Assembly (NCBI GenBank): GCA_022841625.1
Contig: JALHRD010000005.1
Location: 62,001 to 126,000 of the forward strand
Direction of reading: 5' to 3'
Source of the DNA: Xanthobacteraceae bacterium
Lineage (GTDB): Bacteria > Pseudomonadota > Alphaproteobacteria > Rhizobiales > Xanthobacteraceae
DNA: 64,000 bases
This document shows positions 26,023 through 34,732 of this stretch, piece by piece. The notes under the pieces were generated by a model. It had not been told where the DNA came from. It did no database searches and saw only the letters and a list, made by a program, of their open reading frames with translations. Position 1 is the stretch's first letter; the number at the start of each line of letters is the position of its first letter. The position numbers were made by a program, and so were the translations under genes.

Positions 26023-26532
26023 TTACGGCACTGCCCAATCCGGCTGGAGCCCTCCGGCAACGCCCTCGAACGCGCCGGCGACGATTTCGCATACCAGCAG
26101 CCGCGCCGGATCGACCGGGCCCGGCATCTTGACTTGGCCTTTTGGAACCGCCTTGAAGCCGAGCTTGCCGTAATACGGCTCGTCACCAACCAGAACGACC
26201 AGGCGATGGCCGCGCAATGTTGCTTCCGCAAGCGCGCGCTCGATCAGCGCCTTGCCGATCCCATGCTGACGAAATGGCGGCTCAACCGTCAGCGGGCCCA
26301 GCAACAGAGCGGGCGCGTCACCGATCCGCACGGCCGACATCCGCACCGATCCAACCAGCAATGTGCCGATCCGCGCGGTAAACGACAGCGCGCGGCTATG
26401 TTCGTGCCCCTCGCGCAAACGATAGGCGGACTTGGCGAACCGCCCCGGCCCAAAGGTACGCTCGTGCAGGCGCTCGATCACGACCGCGTCGTCAACGGTT
26501 TCCGGCAGGATGGTGAGGGACAAATCGCTCAT
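26023..26532 (-). CDS. GNAT-family N-acetyltransferase
   Basis: 169 residues. The acetyl-CoA binding motif is LLLGPLTVEPPFRQHGIGKALIERALAEA (Q/RxxGxG/A form), followed by VVLVGDEPYYGKLGFKAV, typical of the YhbS-like branch. I start at MSDLSLT (26532); a GTG at 26556 is possible. It converges with the moxR operon. The acceptor substrate is unknown. Confidence 0.88.
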   Translation of the reverse strand: MSDLSLTILPETVDDAVVIERLHERTFGPGRFAKSAYRLREGHEHSRALSFTARIGTLLVGSVRMSAVRIGDAPALLLGPLTVEPPFRQHGIGKALIERALAEATLRGHRLVVLVGDEPYYGKLGFKAVPKGQVKMPGPVDPARLLVCEIVAGAFEGVAGGLQPDWAVP

Positions 26533-26660
26533 GGAATGGCGCGACCCGCTTAGCACCCGGTAAGGCTTTGGTCCATCTATTGAGACCCCATATTGGCGGC
26601 CATTGGGATTGTATAGCGGACGTGTAGAGTGCCCGCGCTAACCATCGAAAGGAGCGGTTA

Positions 26661-27653
26661 ATGGGGTTTTTCAACGACGGCGTCTGGACCGAAGACACCC
26701 CCGCCAACCGGTTCGAGCGCGGGCGGTTTATGCGCACCCCGTCGGTTTACCGCCATTGGATCACGACCGACGGCAGCCCCGGCCCAAGCGGCGACGGCGG
26801 GTTCCCCGCCGTACCCGGCCGCTACCACCTGTATGTCTCGCATTCCTGCCCGTGGGCCTACCGCACCACCCTGTTCCGCAAACTCAAGCAGCTCGAAAGC
26901 GCGATTTCCATCACCATCGCCGCGCCGCATTATGGCGAACGCAGCTGGCGCTTTTCCGATGAACCCGGCTGCATCCCCGACACCGTCAACGGCGCCAAGG
27001 AGCTTACCGAGGTCTATCTAATCGCCAATCCGCGCTATTCGGGGCGCGTGACGGTGCCGACGCTGTGGGACAAGGAACGACGGACAATCGTTAGCAACGA
27101 GTCCTCCGAAATCATCCGCATGCTCAATTCGGCATTCGATCGCTACACCGACAACCGGACTGATTATTATCCGCAGGCGCTCCGCGCGGAGATCGACCAG
27201 GTCAACGAACTGGTCTACGCCACCGTCAACAATGGCGTGTATCGCGCCGGCTTTGCGGTTGCACAAGACGCCTACGAAGAAGCCTGCCGCGCATTGTTCA
27301 ACACGCTCGACAAGCTTGAAGACCGTCTGTCGCGGCAACGCTGGCTGGTGGGCGCGCAGATCACCGAGGCCGACTGGCGCCTGTTCTCAACGCTGATCCG
27401 CTTTGACGCGGTCTATCACTATCACTTCAAATGCAACCTGAAGCGGATCGTGGACTACCCCAATCTGTCCAATTATGTGCGTGATCTCTACCAGCAGCCA
27501 GGCGTCGCCGAGACCGTCAATATGGACCACATCAAGCGCCACTATTACGGCAGCCAGAGGCAAGTAAACCCGACCGGCGTCGTTCCACTTGGGCCGGTCG
27601 GAGCGGCGGTCGATTTTGACGCACCGCATGATCGCGGACGCTTCAGCCGTTAG
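26661..27653 (+). CDS. glutathionyl-hydroquinone reductase (Xi-class GST)
   Basis: 330 residues, the length of the YqjG/PcpF/ECM4 family. The catalytic motif SHSCPWAYRT (the xi-class CPWA) lies near residue 59, then PTLWDKERRTIVSNESSEIIRML and the C-terminal all-helical domain with EADWRLFSTLIRFDAVYHYHFKCN. It reduces glutathionyl-hydroquinones, by-products of quinone or chlorinated aromatic metabolism. AAAGGAG precedes the ATG. The TAG stop lies inside the start of a truncated hairpin repeat. Confidence 0.95.
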   Translation: MGFFNDGVWTEDTPANRFERGRFMRTPSVYRHWITTDGSPGPSGDGGFPAVPGRYHLYVSHSCPWAYRTTLFRKLKQLESAISITIAAPHYGERSWRFSDEPGCIPDTVNGAKELTEVYLIANPRYSGRVTVPTLWDKERRTIVSNESSEIIRMLNSAFDRYTDNRTDYYPQALRAEIDQVNELVYATVNNGVYRAGFAVAQDAYEEACRALFNTLDKLEDRLSRQRWLVGAQITEADWRLFSTLIRFDAVYHYHFKCNLKRIVDYPNLSNYVRDLYQQPGVAETVNMDHIKRHYYGSQRQVNPTGVVPLGPVGAAVDFDAPHDRGRFSR

Positions 27654-27680
27654 TGCCCCGCTTCCGAAATTCGTGTCCGG
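27650..27680. repeat. truncated half-arm of the double-hairpin family
   Basis: TTAGTGCCCCGCTTCCGAAATTCGTG matches the 5' arm of hairpin alpha' at 19044 (CTAGTGCCCCGTT then CGAAGTTCG), but no complementary arm follows. It supplies the stop codon and 3' flank of the glutathionyl-hydroquinone reductase gene. Confidence 0.55.
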
Positions 27681-27798
27681 CCGCGGCAAGCTCGACACGC
27701 CGGCGGTCTCGTTGGTTAAGGCTTTATTGATACAAACATCGGATCGTGGCCAACGGGGTATTGGCCGAACAATGGCGGCCAATCGTTAGGGACGCGCT

Positions 27799-28875
27799 AT
27801 GGCCACGGCCAACCGGCAATATCACAGCACCGTCGCGACCGCGGATGCGGCGCTCAGCAAGATCAATGCACTCGGTCAGCCGGTCGATCCGCGCAGCTTC
27901 GCGCTCTGGTTCAAATATGCGGCCGGCGACAGCGGCCTTCTATCCGCCGCCATCAACGCGCGTCTTGCGCGCAATGGAACTCTTGCCGCCGAGGATATCA
28001 AGGAACTGCACGACACTCACATCGCTCCAGGCAACCTCCAGGACAAAGCCGACCACATCGGCGCGCGCATGGTGGGCGAGTTCGACCAGTTGCGCACCAC
28101 GGTCGGAACCGCCCGACATTTGACGAACCAGTACTCACGCGAACTGGCGCGCGCCGCGCGGCAGCTTGGGAGCAGCCAGGACAGCGGGGACATTCGGACG
28201 GTCGTCGACAGCCTGATGCAGGTCACCCGGGAGCTCGTCGACAGAAACGCAAAATTACAAACCGATCTGCAGGCAATGTCGGAGGAAATCGCACAGCTTC
28301 GCCGGGAGACCGCGGATCTGCGCATGCAAAATCAGACCGATCCCCTAACCGGGCTCGGCAATCGTCGATTTTTTCTTGCCGCACTCAACCGCTCAATCGC
28401 AGCCTGCCGCGCCGCCAAGGCGCCACTGACCTTGATGATCGCGGATATCGATAATTTCACGTCTTTCAACAAGGACTACAGCAGTGTCGTCGGCGATCGT
28501 GTGCTTCGCTTCATCGCTACGATCATCAAAGAAGCGATTACCGGGCGCGATGTCGCGTCTCGTTACAACGGCGATGCGTTCGCGATCATTCTACCGACCA
28601 TCAGCCTGGCACCCGCGGTCCGTCTCGCCGAGCAATTGCGGTATGCGGTCGCGAAATGCGAATTGGTCCGGCACACCACCGGTGAGAAGGCGCGGCTGAC
28701 CCTGTCAGCCGGCGTCGCAACGCTCGACGCCGGGCTGTCCGCGCAGGCGCTCATTGAGGCCACCGAACTGTGCCTGCACGCCGCCAAGCGCACCAAACGA
28801 AATTGCGTGATTAGCGAGGTCGACGAAAAACTGTTCGCCGCCCTCACGCGCTCGCCCGCCCCCGTCGTTCGTTAA
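27799..28875 (+). CDS. GGDEF-domain protein with degenerate signature (NGDAF)
   Basis: 358 residues. An alpha-helical N-terminal region of about 135 residues and a likely coiled coil (about residues 138-178, RELVDRNAKLQTDLQAMSEEIAQL) lead into a GGDEF domain starting TDPLTGLGNRRFF. The metal Asp of IADIDNFTSFN is present, but the signature loop is Asn257-Gly-Asp-Ala-Phe261 instead of GG(D/E)EF. The inhibitory RxxD site is also not conserved (ITGRD). Low or no diguanylate cyclase activity is likely, and a c-di-GMP- or GTP-sensing role is possible. No EAL domain. Confidence 0.88.
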   Translation: MATANRQYHSTVATADAALSKINALGQPVDPRSFALWFKYAAGDSGLLSAAINARLARNGTLAAEDIKELHDTHIAPGNLQDKADHIGARMVGEFDQLRTTVGTARHLTNQYSRELARAARQLGSSQDSGDIRTVVDSLMQVTRELVDRNAKLQTDLQAMSEEIAQLRRETADLRMQNQTDPLTGLGNRRFFLAALNRSIAACRAAKAPLTLMIADIDNFTSFNKDYSSVVGDRVLRFIATIIKEAITGRDVASRYNGDAFAIILPTISLAPAVRLAEQLRYAVAKCELVRHTTGEKARLTLSAGVATLDAGLSAQALIEATELCLHAAKRTKRNCVISEVDEKLFAALTRSPAPVVR

Positions 28876-28996
28876 GGCCAAACACTGCAATCGCATATTC
28901 TGTGACACCGATCACATCGATCCGGGCGCTATCCTGCGACAAACAGGACAAGTGGAAGGTAAGACGGGTCTTCTGACCGGATACGGAAAGGCGACC

Positions 28997-29173
28997 ATGC
29001 GCAGCGACGGCACACAATCCCAGATGGACCTCACATTACCTCCCGGTCTTTGGTCAGAGCTGTCCGCCATGGTCGCCCGCCTCCGGCGCGACTTGTTCGC
29101 AGACTACCGCCCGGAACGGCATTATATGCGCGGCCCCGGGCCGGCTTGGCGGCAACGACACGCCAGAATCTAA
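28997..29173 (+). CDS. possible small protein, unrecognised
   Basis: 58 codons from ATG 28997 (MRSDGTQSQMDLTLPPGLW...), with GGAAAGG seven bases upstream. The frame extends back to 28952. The C-terminal half is arginine- and proline-rich. Its stop is five bases from the convergent Nudix gene stop. I cannot assign a family; it is listed because ribosome site and codon bias are plausible. Confidence 0.35.
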   Translation: MRSDGTQSQMDLTLPPGLWSELSAMVARLRRDLFADYRPERHYMRGPGPAWRQRHARI

Positions 29174-29178
29174 GCCCT

Positions 29179-29676
29179 TCACCAGCGTTCGCTCACAGCT
29201 ACGCCACCCATCACCTCGATGATGCGGGCCCGCGTACCGGCGGTGGTGTCATTCGGCAATTCGTCGAGTTTGAAGAAGCCGTGCGCGACGACCTCGCGGT
29301 TGGGCACGGGTGTCGCCGTCTGACGGAAGTCGCGCAGCACAAACACCGCCACATGGTCGCGGCGCGATATCCGGCCGTTGAAAAACATCCCGTGCAGCAT
29401 CGGCGGCGCGGTCGGCTCGATATTGCCCTCTTCGGCGAGCTCCCGAATCAGCGCATCGATCACGGTCTCGCCGGGCTCGACGCCACCGCCCGGCAGGTGC
29501 CAACCGGCGACGTAGCTGTGCTTCACCAGAAAGACCCGACCCGCCTCATCAATGACCAGGCCGCGCACACCGAGCGTCATACCGCGCGCAATTCGCCAAT
29601 AAGCGTGGAGAACGCGCCACATCGCCGTTTCAATCGCTTGGCGAATTCGGTCAAGTCCAGTGGTTCGCTCGGTCAC
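29179..29676 (-). CDS. Nudix hydrolase
   Basis: 165 residues from GTG 29676, with GGAG eight bases upstream; the frame is open to 29715. The Nudix box is [14 protein letters not shown] then [10 protein letters not shown], with all catalytic glutamates, although the usual Gly near the end is Asn. The preceding [18 protein letters not shown] matches a house-cleaning Nudix group. Substrate unknown. It is divergent from mbfA. Confidence 0.88.
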   Translation of the reverse strand: MTERTTGLDRIRQAIETAMWRVLHAYWRIARGMTLGVRGLVIDEAGRVFLVKHSYVAGWHLPGGGVEPGETVIDALIRELAEEGNIEPTAPPMLHGMFFNGRISRRDHVAVFVLRDFRQTATPVPNREVVAHGFFKLDELPNDTTAGTRARIIEVMGGVAVSERW

Positions 29677-29778
29677 CGTGCAGGCTCCGCCTTTGTCGAT
29701 TGGTTTGCACCGCATTTCGCGTTACATCCATGAAATCCGCAAGATTTCCACGCTGTGGGCAAATCGTCCGCATCTAGG

Positions 29779-29816
29779 TTGATCGCACAAGAGCGATAGT
29801 TTAGAAATTTTCTAAT
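29779..29816 (+). promoter_or_regulatory. Irr box (ICE motif) overlapping the mbfA promoter
   Basis: The dyad TTTAGAA-ATT-TTCTAAT (29800-29816) is the iron control element TTAGAA-N3-TTCTAA bound by the iron-response regulator Irr in Rhizobiales. It overlaps the -10 (TAGAAA, 29802-29807) of a promoter with -35 TTGATC (29779-29784) and a 17-bp spacer. This geometry predicts repression by Irr under low iron, as known for mbfA in Bradyrhizobium and Agrobacterium. It starts 42 bp before the mbfA start codon. Confidence 0.85.
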
Positions 29817-29841
29817 CTATTACCGGTTTCGAGGACTGCTC

Positions 29842-30798
29842 GTGAAACGCTTTTCCGACCTTACCGAACAGGAAGTGCTGGCGCTCGCGATCTCGAATGA
29901 GGATGAGGACAGCCGAATCTATCGCGGCTTCGCCGAGGGCCTGCGCGGGCAATATCCCTCCTCCGCCAAGGTGTTCGATGAAATGGCGGACGAGGAGGTA
30001 CAGCATCGCACGATGCTGTTTGACCTCTATCGCAGCAAATTCGGCGAATATCTGCCGCTGATCCGCCGCCAAGACGTCAAAGGCTTCATCAGCAAGCAGG
30101 CGCTGTGGCTGATGCCGCAACTCAACTTGGACGAGGTGCGCAAATACGCCGAGGCCATGGAGTTTGAAGCGGAGCGCTTCTACCGGCGCGCCGCCGACAC
30201 CACGCGCGACGCCTCGATCCGGCAACTCCTTTTGGAACTCGCAGAGATCGAGGGCCAGCACGAGAGCACCGCGCAAAAGCTCGGGCAGGAATTGCTCACG
30301 CCGACCGAGCGCGCCAAGGAAGACGAAACTGCCCGACGCATGTTCGTGCTGCAATATGTGCAGCCCGGACTGGTTGGGCTGATGGACGGCTCGGTCTCCA
30401 CGCTGGCACCGCTGTTCGCCGCCGCGTTTGCGACCCATAGCACCTGGGAGACCTTTCTGGTCGGCATGGCCGCCTCGGTCGGCGCCGGCATTTCGATGGG
30501 CTTCGCCGAAGCCGCCTCCGACGACGGCTCGCTGACCGGGCGCGGCACGCCTTGGCTGCGCGGCCTGGTCTCGGGAGTCATGACGACCATCGGCGGCGTC
30601 GGTCACACCCTGCCCTATCTGATCCCGCATTTCTGGACCGCCACGATCGTCGCTATTATTGTCGTCGCCGTGGAACTGCTTGTGATTTCCTATATCCGCT
30701 ATCGTTACATGGACACGCCATTCCTGTCGGCGGCATTCCAGATCGTTTTGGGCGGGACCTTGGTGTTCCTTGCGGGTATTCTGATCGGCAGTTCATAG
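29842..30798 (+). CDS. mbfA: membrane-bound ferritin-like iron exporter MbfA (Er-VIT1 family)
   Basis: 318 residues. An N-terminal erythrin/ferritin-like four-helix domain has paired iron motifs DEEVQH (about residue 51) and EIEGQH (about residue 135). A VIT1-type membrane domain follows with about five helices and PGLVGLMDGSVSTLAPLFAAAFA, characteristic of CCC1/VIT1 transporters. MbfA exports iron and protects against iron and peroxide stress. A start codon GTG is possible at 29839. The Irr box upstream supports the assignment. A phosphoesterase gene follows seven bases later. Confidence 0.95.
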   Translation: MKRFSDLTEQEVLALAISNEDEDSRIYRGFAEGLRGQYPSSAKVFDEMADEEVQHRTMLFDLYRSKFGEYLPLIRRQDVKGFISKQALWLMPQLNLDEVRKYAEAMEFEAERFYRRAADTTRDASIRQLLLELAEIEGQHESTAQKLGQELLTPTERAKEDETARRMFVLQYVQPGLVGLMDGSVSTLAPLFAAAFATHSTWETFLVGMAASVGAGISMGFAEAASDDGSLTGRGTPWLRGLVSGVMTTIGGVGHTLPYLIPHFWTATIVAIIVVAVELLVISYIRYRYMDTPFLSAAFQIVLGGTLVFLAGILIGSS

Positions 30799-30805
30799 AT
30801 AGCGC

Positions 30806-31711
30806 ATGGCCGCATTCCTGCTGGCGCATCTGTCGGACCCGCATCTTGCGCCGCTGCCGCAGCCGCGACTTACGGAATTGTTCGGCAAGCGCATCACCGG
30901 CTTGATCAATTGGCGGCGCAAGCGCGCGGCCATCCACCGGCCGGAGGTGCTGGCACGCCTGGTCGCCGATCTCAAGGCCCAGGCGGCGGATCACATCGCG
31001 GTCACCGGCGACCTCGTCAATCTGGGCTTACCCGCCGAATATATACGCGCGCGCGCCTGGCTCGACGCGCTCGGCCTGCCGCGCGACGTCACATTGGTCC
31101 CTGGCAATCATGACGCCTATGTACGAAGCGGCGTTGCGGCATCGCTGACGCATTGGAGCGACTTCATGCACGGCGACGACATGCCGATCGTTGCGTCGGG
31201 CTTCCCGTTCATGCGGCGGCGCGGCCCCCTGGCGCTGATCGGGGTGTCGACCTCGGTTCCAAGCCTGCCGCTGATGGCCACCGGCCGGATCGGGCCGGAG
31301 CAATTGCAGCGCCTGGAGCGAATTCTGCACGATTGCGGCCGCGCCGGGCTTTATCGCGTGGTGCTGATCCATCATCCGCCGACCAGCAAGCGCGCGCACT
31401 ATCTCAAGCGGCTGACCGACGCCCCACGGCTGCGTGACGTGCTGGCGCGGCAGGGAGCCGAGCTGCTGATCCACGGCCACAACCATCGCCGCCAGACGGT
31501 TTGGATCAACGGACCGGCCGGCCGCATTCCGACAATCGGCGTGCCTTCGGCGTCGGAAGCCCCGCCCGGTGAGCACGACCCGGCCGGCTACAATCTCTAT
31601 CGCATCACCGGCCAACCGGGCGCCTGGCGCTGCGAGGTGACGATGCGTGGCGTCGCCGGCGACAACGTGGTTGAAGTCGACCGCAAAGTGCTGATGGACG
31701 GCGTGGGTTAA
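30806..31711 (+). CDS. calcineurin-like metallophosphoesterase
   Basis: 301 residues with the full metal-site set: HLSDPHL (D-x-H), VTGDLVNLG (GD), VPGNHD (GNHD), LIHHPP and INGHGHNH-like LIHGHNHRR. This is the class III cyclic-nucleotide-phosphodiesterase-like fold. It lies seven bases after mbfA, so it is probably transcribed with it and thus may respond to iron. No signal peptide. Substrate unknown. Its 3' end overlaps the convergent neighbour by four bases. Confidence 0.9.
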   Translation: MAAFLLAHLSDPHLAPLPQPRLTELFGKRITGLINWRRKRAAIHRPEVLARLVADLKAQAADHIAVTGDLVNLGLPAEYIRARAWLDALGLPRDVTLVPGNHDAYVRSGVAASLTHWSDFMHGDDMPIVASGFPFMRRRGPLALIGVSTSVPSLPLMATGRIGPEQLQRLERILHDCGRAGLYRVVLIHHPPTSKRAHYLKRLTDAPRLRDVLARQGAELLIHGHNHRRQTVWINGPAGRIPTIGVPSASEAPPGEHDPAGYNLYRITGQPGAWRCEVTMRGVAGDNVVEVDRKVLMDGVG

Positions 31712-32283
31712 CCCGGCCCCGGCAGCAACAGCGCAAGCGCGATCAAAATTGCGAACCCGGCGAACAAGCCAAGCGCGAATATGCGCAGCGCCCGCAGCCA
31801 GCCGCGCCGCCGCGCCGCCTGTGCCTCACGCAGCGAACTCGCGATCGCCGGCGATTCGGCGAGCGCCCGCTCGCGCTCGATCAGGCGTTGCGCGACATAT
31901 TTCGTCACGGCGTCCGCCAGATCGGGAATTCTGGTGCTTTCCGCCAGCACCTTGCGTCCGTAGCGCGTGTCCTGGAGAAAACGATAGATCCGCTTGTCAC
32001 GTCCCATGGCGATATGAGCGATGGCGTCGATCCACAGGCGCGGCGTCTCGCCACGCGAAATTCCGCGGTCGAACAGATCGGTCTCCGCCGGAATTTCCGC
32101 AAAAACCGGGTCAAGCGCTTCGCTCAGCAGCTCAAGCCGCGCCACCTCAGCGTCGTGCAAATCCACCACCACGCCGGTGCGCTCGGCAGCGTCGATGCGC
32201 GCCCGTCGCAGTGCGTCCTTTAAGCGCTGCGGCTCGTCCGTGTCGGCCCGTGCAGCGGCCGGCTGATTCCTGCGTCCCCACAT
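31708..32283 (-). CDS. hypothetical protein with C-terminal membrane anchor
   Basis: 191 residues. A mainly helical, charged N-terminal body includes DLHDAEVARLELLSEALDPVFAEIP and DRGISRGETPRLWIDAIAHIAMGRDKRIYRFLQDTRYGR. It ends in one transmembrane segment (ALRIFALGLFAGFAILIALALLLPG), giving a tail-anchored topology. I do not recognise a named domain. It converges with the phosphoesterase gene with a four-base overlap of stop regions. Confidence 0.75.
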   Translation of the reverse strand: MWGRRNQPAAARADTDEPQRLKDALRRARIDAAERTGVVVDLHDAEVARLELLSEALDPVFAEIPAETDLFDRGISRGETPRLWIDAIAHIAMGRDKRIYRFLQDTRYGRKVLAESTRIPDLADAVTKYVAQRLIERERALAESPAIASSLREAQAARRRGWLRALRIFALGLFAGFAILIALALLLPGPG

Positions 32284-32489
32284 CGTCGCAAACTAGCAAT
32301 GGCCGTGATCGAAGCAACACCAACGATTCCGGCCTAATCGGCCACAATCGCCATTCCAGGCGTTAATTGATGTTTATCAATGGTTTGACGTTATTTCGAT
32401 GGATTCATGAGTGCGCGGCCCGTTTGGCACACCGGCCTGATGCAACTGCGCCAGAATTCGCTATTGTGGCCTGAGTAGGGGATACAGCC

Positions 32490-32801
32490 ATGTTGTTTGT
32501 GATTCACGCCCTCGACAAGCACGGCGAGATGCCGCGGCGCGCCAAGCACTACCGCGACCATCGCATCCACCTCGATCGCGCCCAGGACTATGACGTCGAC
32601 GTCATCACCGCCGGCACGCTTATTGCCGACGATAAAGAGACCCCCTGCGGCAGCGTTTTCGTGGTCGACGCCGATAGCCGAGGCGCCGCCGAGCGCTTCG
32701 TGCGCAGCGACCCCTACCACCTCAATGGCGTCTGGGAGCGGGTCGATATCCACGGCTACAGCAAAAAGCGCGGCACGCCGATAGCATCGCGGCGCGCCTG
32801 A
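32490..32801 (+). CDS. YciI-family protein
   Basis: 103 residues with the dimeric alpha/beta ferredoxin-like YCII pattern. MLFVIHALDKHG opens it, RAKHYRDHRIHLDRA carries the conserved His, then CGSVFVVDADSRGAAERFVRSDPYHLNGVW with the conserved Asp/Pro near the active-site cleft. Function is undefined for most members; some act in aromatic degradation. It stands alone; the upstream 206 bp (32284-32489) contains no recognisable gene. Confidence 0.9.
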   Translation: MLFVIHALDKHGEMPRRAKHYRDHRIHLDRAQDYDVDVITAGTLIADDKETPCGSVFVVDADSRGAAERFVRSDPYHLNGVWERVDIHGYSKKRGTPIASRRA

Positions 32802-32885
32802 TACGCCGGCCCATTCGACCCACTTTTCACCGATCGGATCTCTGCCTATGCTGACGCATGATGCCAAAGACAATGGGAGGACGAC

Positions 32886-34124
32886 ATGAGTAACGCGACA
32901 CTTCGAACATGGGTTGCGGCATCGGCCGCCACTGCGATCGCCATCACTGCCGCGCATGCGCAGGTCGGGTGGAGCCCGCTCGACCGCACCAACCAGGCCA
33001 AGAGCAACCAGAACACCGGACTAAAGCCGCACCCGACGCCGGTGACCGTGACCCCGGTCGAGAAAATTCCGGTCGACAAACTCACTTTGCCAGCGGGCTT
33101 CAAGGCGGAAATCTGGTCGCATGGCCATCCCGGCGGCCGCACCATGGTGCGGGGCGACAAAGGCACGATTTTCATGGGCACGCGCGGTCCCGGCCGCGTC
33201 TACGCCGTCACCGATCGCAACGGCAAGCGCGAAGTAAAGGTCCTGATGCAGGGATTGACGCAGCCCAATGGCCTCGCGTTCCGCAATGGCTCACTTTACG
33301 TGTTCGCGATCCATCAAGTGTTTCGCTACGACAATATCGAAGACAAACTCGACAATCCCGGCCCGCCGGTCGATCTGACCAAGGCATATAATTTGCCGGA
33401 CACGGTCCATCACAACTGGAAATACGTCGCGTTCGGCCCGGACGGAAAAATGTATGTGCAGGTCGGCGCCAATTGCAATGTGTGCGAGATCAATCCCGGC
33501 ATCCACGGGCAGATCCGCCGCTACAATGCCGACGGCACCGGCATGGAGATCGTGGCGCGCGGCGTGCGCAATACCGTCGGCTTCGACTGGCACCCGCAAA
33601 CCGGCGAACTCTGGTTCACCGACCAAGGTCGCGACTGGGCCGGCAACGATGGGCCGCAGGACGAACTGAACCGCATCCCGCGCAATCAGGAAGGCGCGTT
33701 CTACGGCTTCCCCTATTGCCACGCCAACGGCACCCCCGATCCAGACATACGGCGGCCGAACCCTTGCAGCGGCGTCATGATGCCGGCGGCGTTGACCGGA
33801 CCGCATTCGGCCGGACTCGGCATCACGTTCTATACCGGCAACATGTTCCCGGCCGCTTATCGCAACGTGGCGTTCATTGCGCGGCGCGGCTCGTGGAACC
33901 GCGAGCAGAAATTCGGCTATGACGTGGTAATCGCCCGGACTGCCGGTGCGCGGGCGGTCATCCAGCCATTCATGGGCGGGCTGCTCGACACCAAGGCCAA
34001 CGAGTTCCACGGCCGGCCGACCTATCTGTTGCAGATGTCAGATGGCTCGATGCTGGTGTCGGACGAACAAAATGGTGCGACCTATCGCATCTCCTATTCA
34101 GCCCCCCGCACGGCGAAGCGGTAG
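32886..34124 (+). CDS. periplasmic PQQ-dependent sugar (sorbosone/glucose-type) dehydrogenase
   Basis: 412 residues. A signal peptide (ending AAHAQ) precedes a six-bladed beta-propeller of the GSDH/sorbosone dehydrogenase type: FKAEIWSHGHPGGRTMVRG, GLTQPNGLAFRNGSLYV, HHNWKYVAFGPDGKMYVQVGANCN, ARGVRNTVGFDWHPQTGELWFTDQGRDW and the C-terminal LLQMSDGSMLVSDEQNGATYRI. GGGAGGAC lies upstream of the ATG. It is followed one base later by a dihaem cytochrome c, its probable electron acceptor. The sugar substrate is undetermined. Confidence 0.9.
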   Translation: MSNATLRTWVAASAATAIAITAAHAQVGWSPLDRTNQAKSNQNTGLKPHPTPVTVTPVEKIPVDKLTLPAGFKAEIWSHGHPGGRTMVRGDKGTIFMGTRGPGRVYAVTDRNGKREVKVLMQGLTQPNGLAFRNGSLYVFAIHQVFRYDNIEDKLDNPGPPVDLTKAYNLPDTVHHNWKYVAFGPDGKMYVQVGANCNVCEINPGIHGQIRRYNADGTGMEIVARGVRNTVGFDWHPQTGELWFTDQGRDWAGNDGPQDELNRIPRNQEGAFYGFPYCHANGTPDPDIRRPNPCSGVMMPAALTGPHSAGLGITFYTGNMFPAAYRNVAFIARRGSWNREQKFGYDVVIARTAGARAVIQPFMGGLLDTKANEFHGRPTYLLQMSDGSMLVSDEQNGATYRISYSAPRTAKR

Positions 34125-34125
34125 T

Positions 34126-34719
34126 TTGCGCTGGGCGTTCGATTGGTGGTCGCAGCCGCTAGCCCTCGGGCTGGCGGCTGTGGCGTTTTTTGTTAGCGAC
34201 TCAATCGCCCAACCGCTACCGCTCGCGGAGCGGATAAAACTCTGCGCGACCTGCCATGGCGAGGACGGCAATTCGCGCGTCCCTAACATCCCCTCGCTGG
34301 CCGGACAGCCGGAATTCTTCCTGGTCAACCAGCTGTTCCTGTTCCGTGAGGGCGTGCGCAAGCTCGAAGCGATGGCGCCCTTGGTCAAGGACCTGAAGGA
34401 CGACGATCTGGTGGCGATCGCGAAGCACTTCGCCGCGCTTGTCGCAAAGCCGAGCGAGGAACCAATCGACCCGGCACTGGCCAAGCGCGGCGCCGCATTG
34501 GCCGAACCGTTGCGCTGCGCGTCGTGCCATCTGCCCAATCTTGCCGGCCAAGCGCAGATGCCGCGGCTCGCGAAGCAGCGGATCGATTACCTCATCCATG
34601 CGATGCGGGAATTCCGCGACAACAAGCGATCCGGCGCCGACACGCTGATGAGCAATGTCATGATCGATGTCTCGGACGCCGACATTGCCGCGCTCGCGCA
34701 TTATTCAGCCTCGCGGTAG
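34126..34719 (+). CDS. dihaem cytochrome c (c4-like)
   Basis: 197 residues from a TTG start at 34126, right after the dehydrogenase stop. The longer frame from 33946 would lie inside that gene. A hydrophobic export segment (LALGLAAVAFFVSDSIAQ) precedes two haem motifs, CATCH and CASCH, each followed by a c4-type domain: NIPSLAGQPEFFLVNQL and NLAGQAQMPRLAKQRIDYLIHAM. This duplicated fold is characteristic of cytochrome c4. It probably accepts electrons from the PQQ dehydrogenase in the periplasm. Confidence 0.87.
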   Translation: MRWAFDWWSQPLALGLAAVAFFVSDSIAQPLPLAERIKLCATCHGEDGNSRVPNIPSLAGQPEFFLVNQLFLFREGVRKLEAMAPLVKDLKDDDLVAIAKHFAALVAKPSEEPIDPALAKRGAALAEPLRCASCHLPNLAGQAQMPRLAKQRIDYLIHAMREFRDNKRSGADTLMSNVMIDVSDADIAALAHYSASR

Positions 34720-34732
34720 GTCAATGCCGCAC

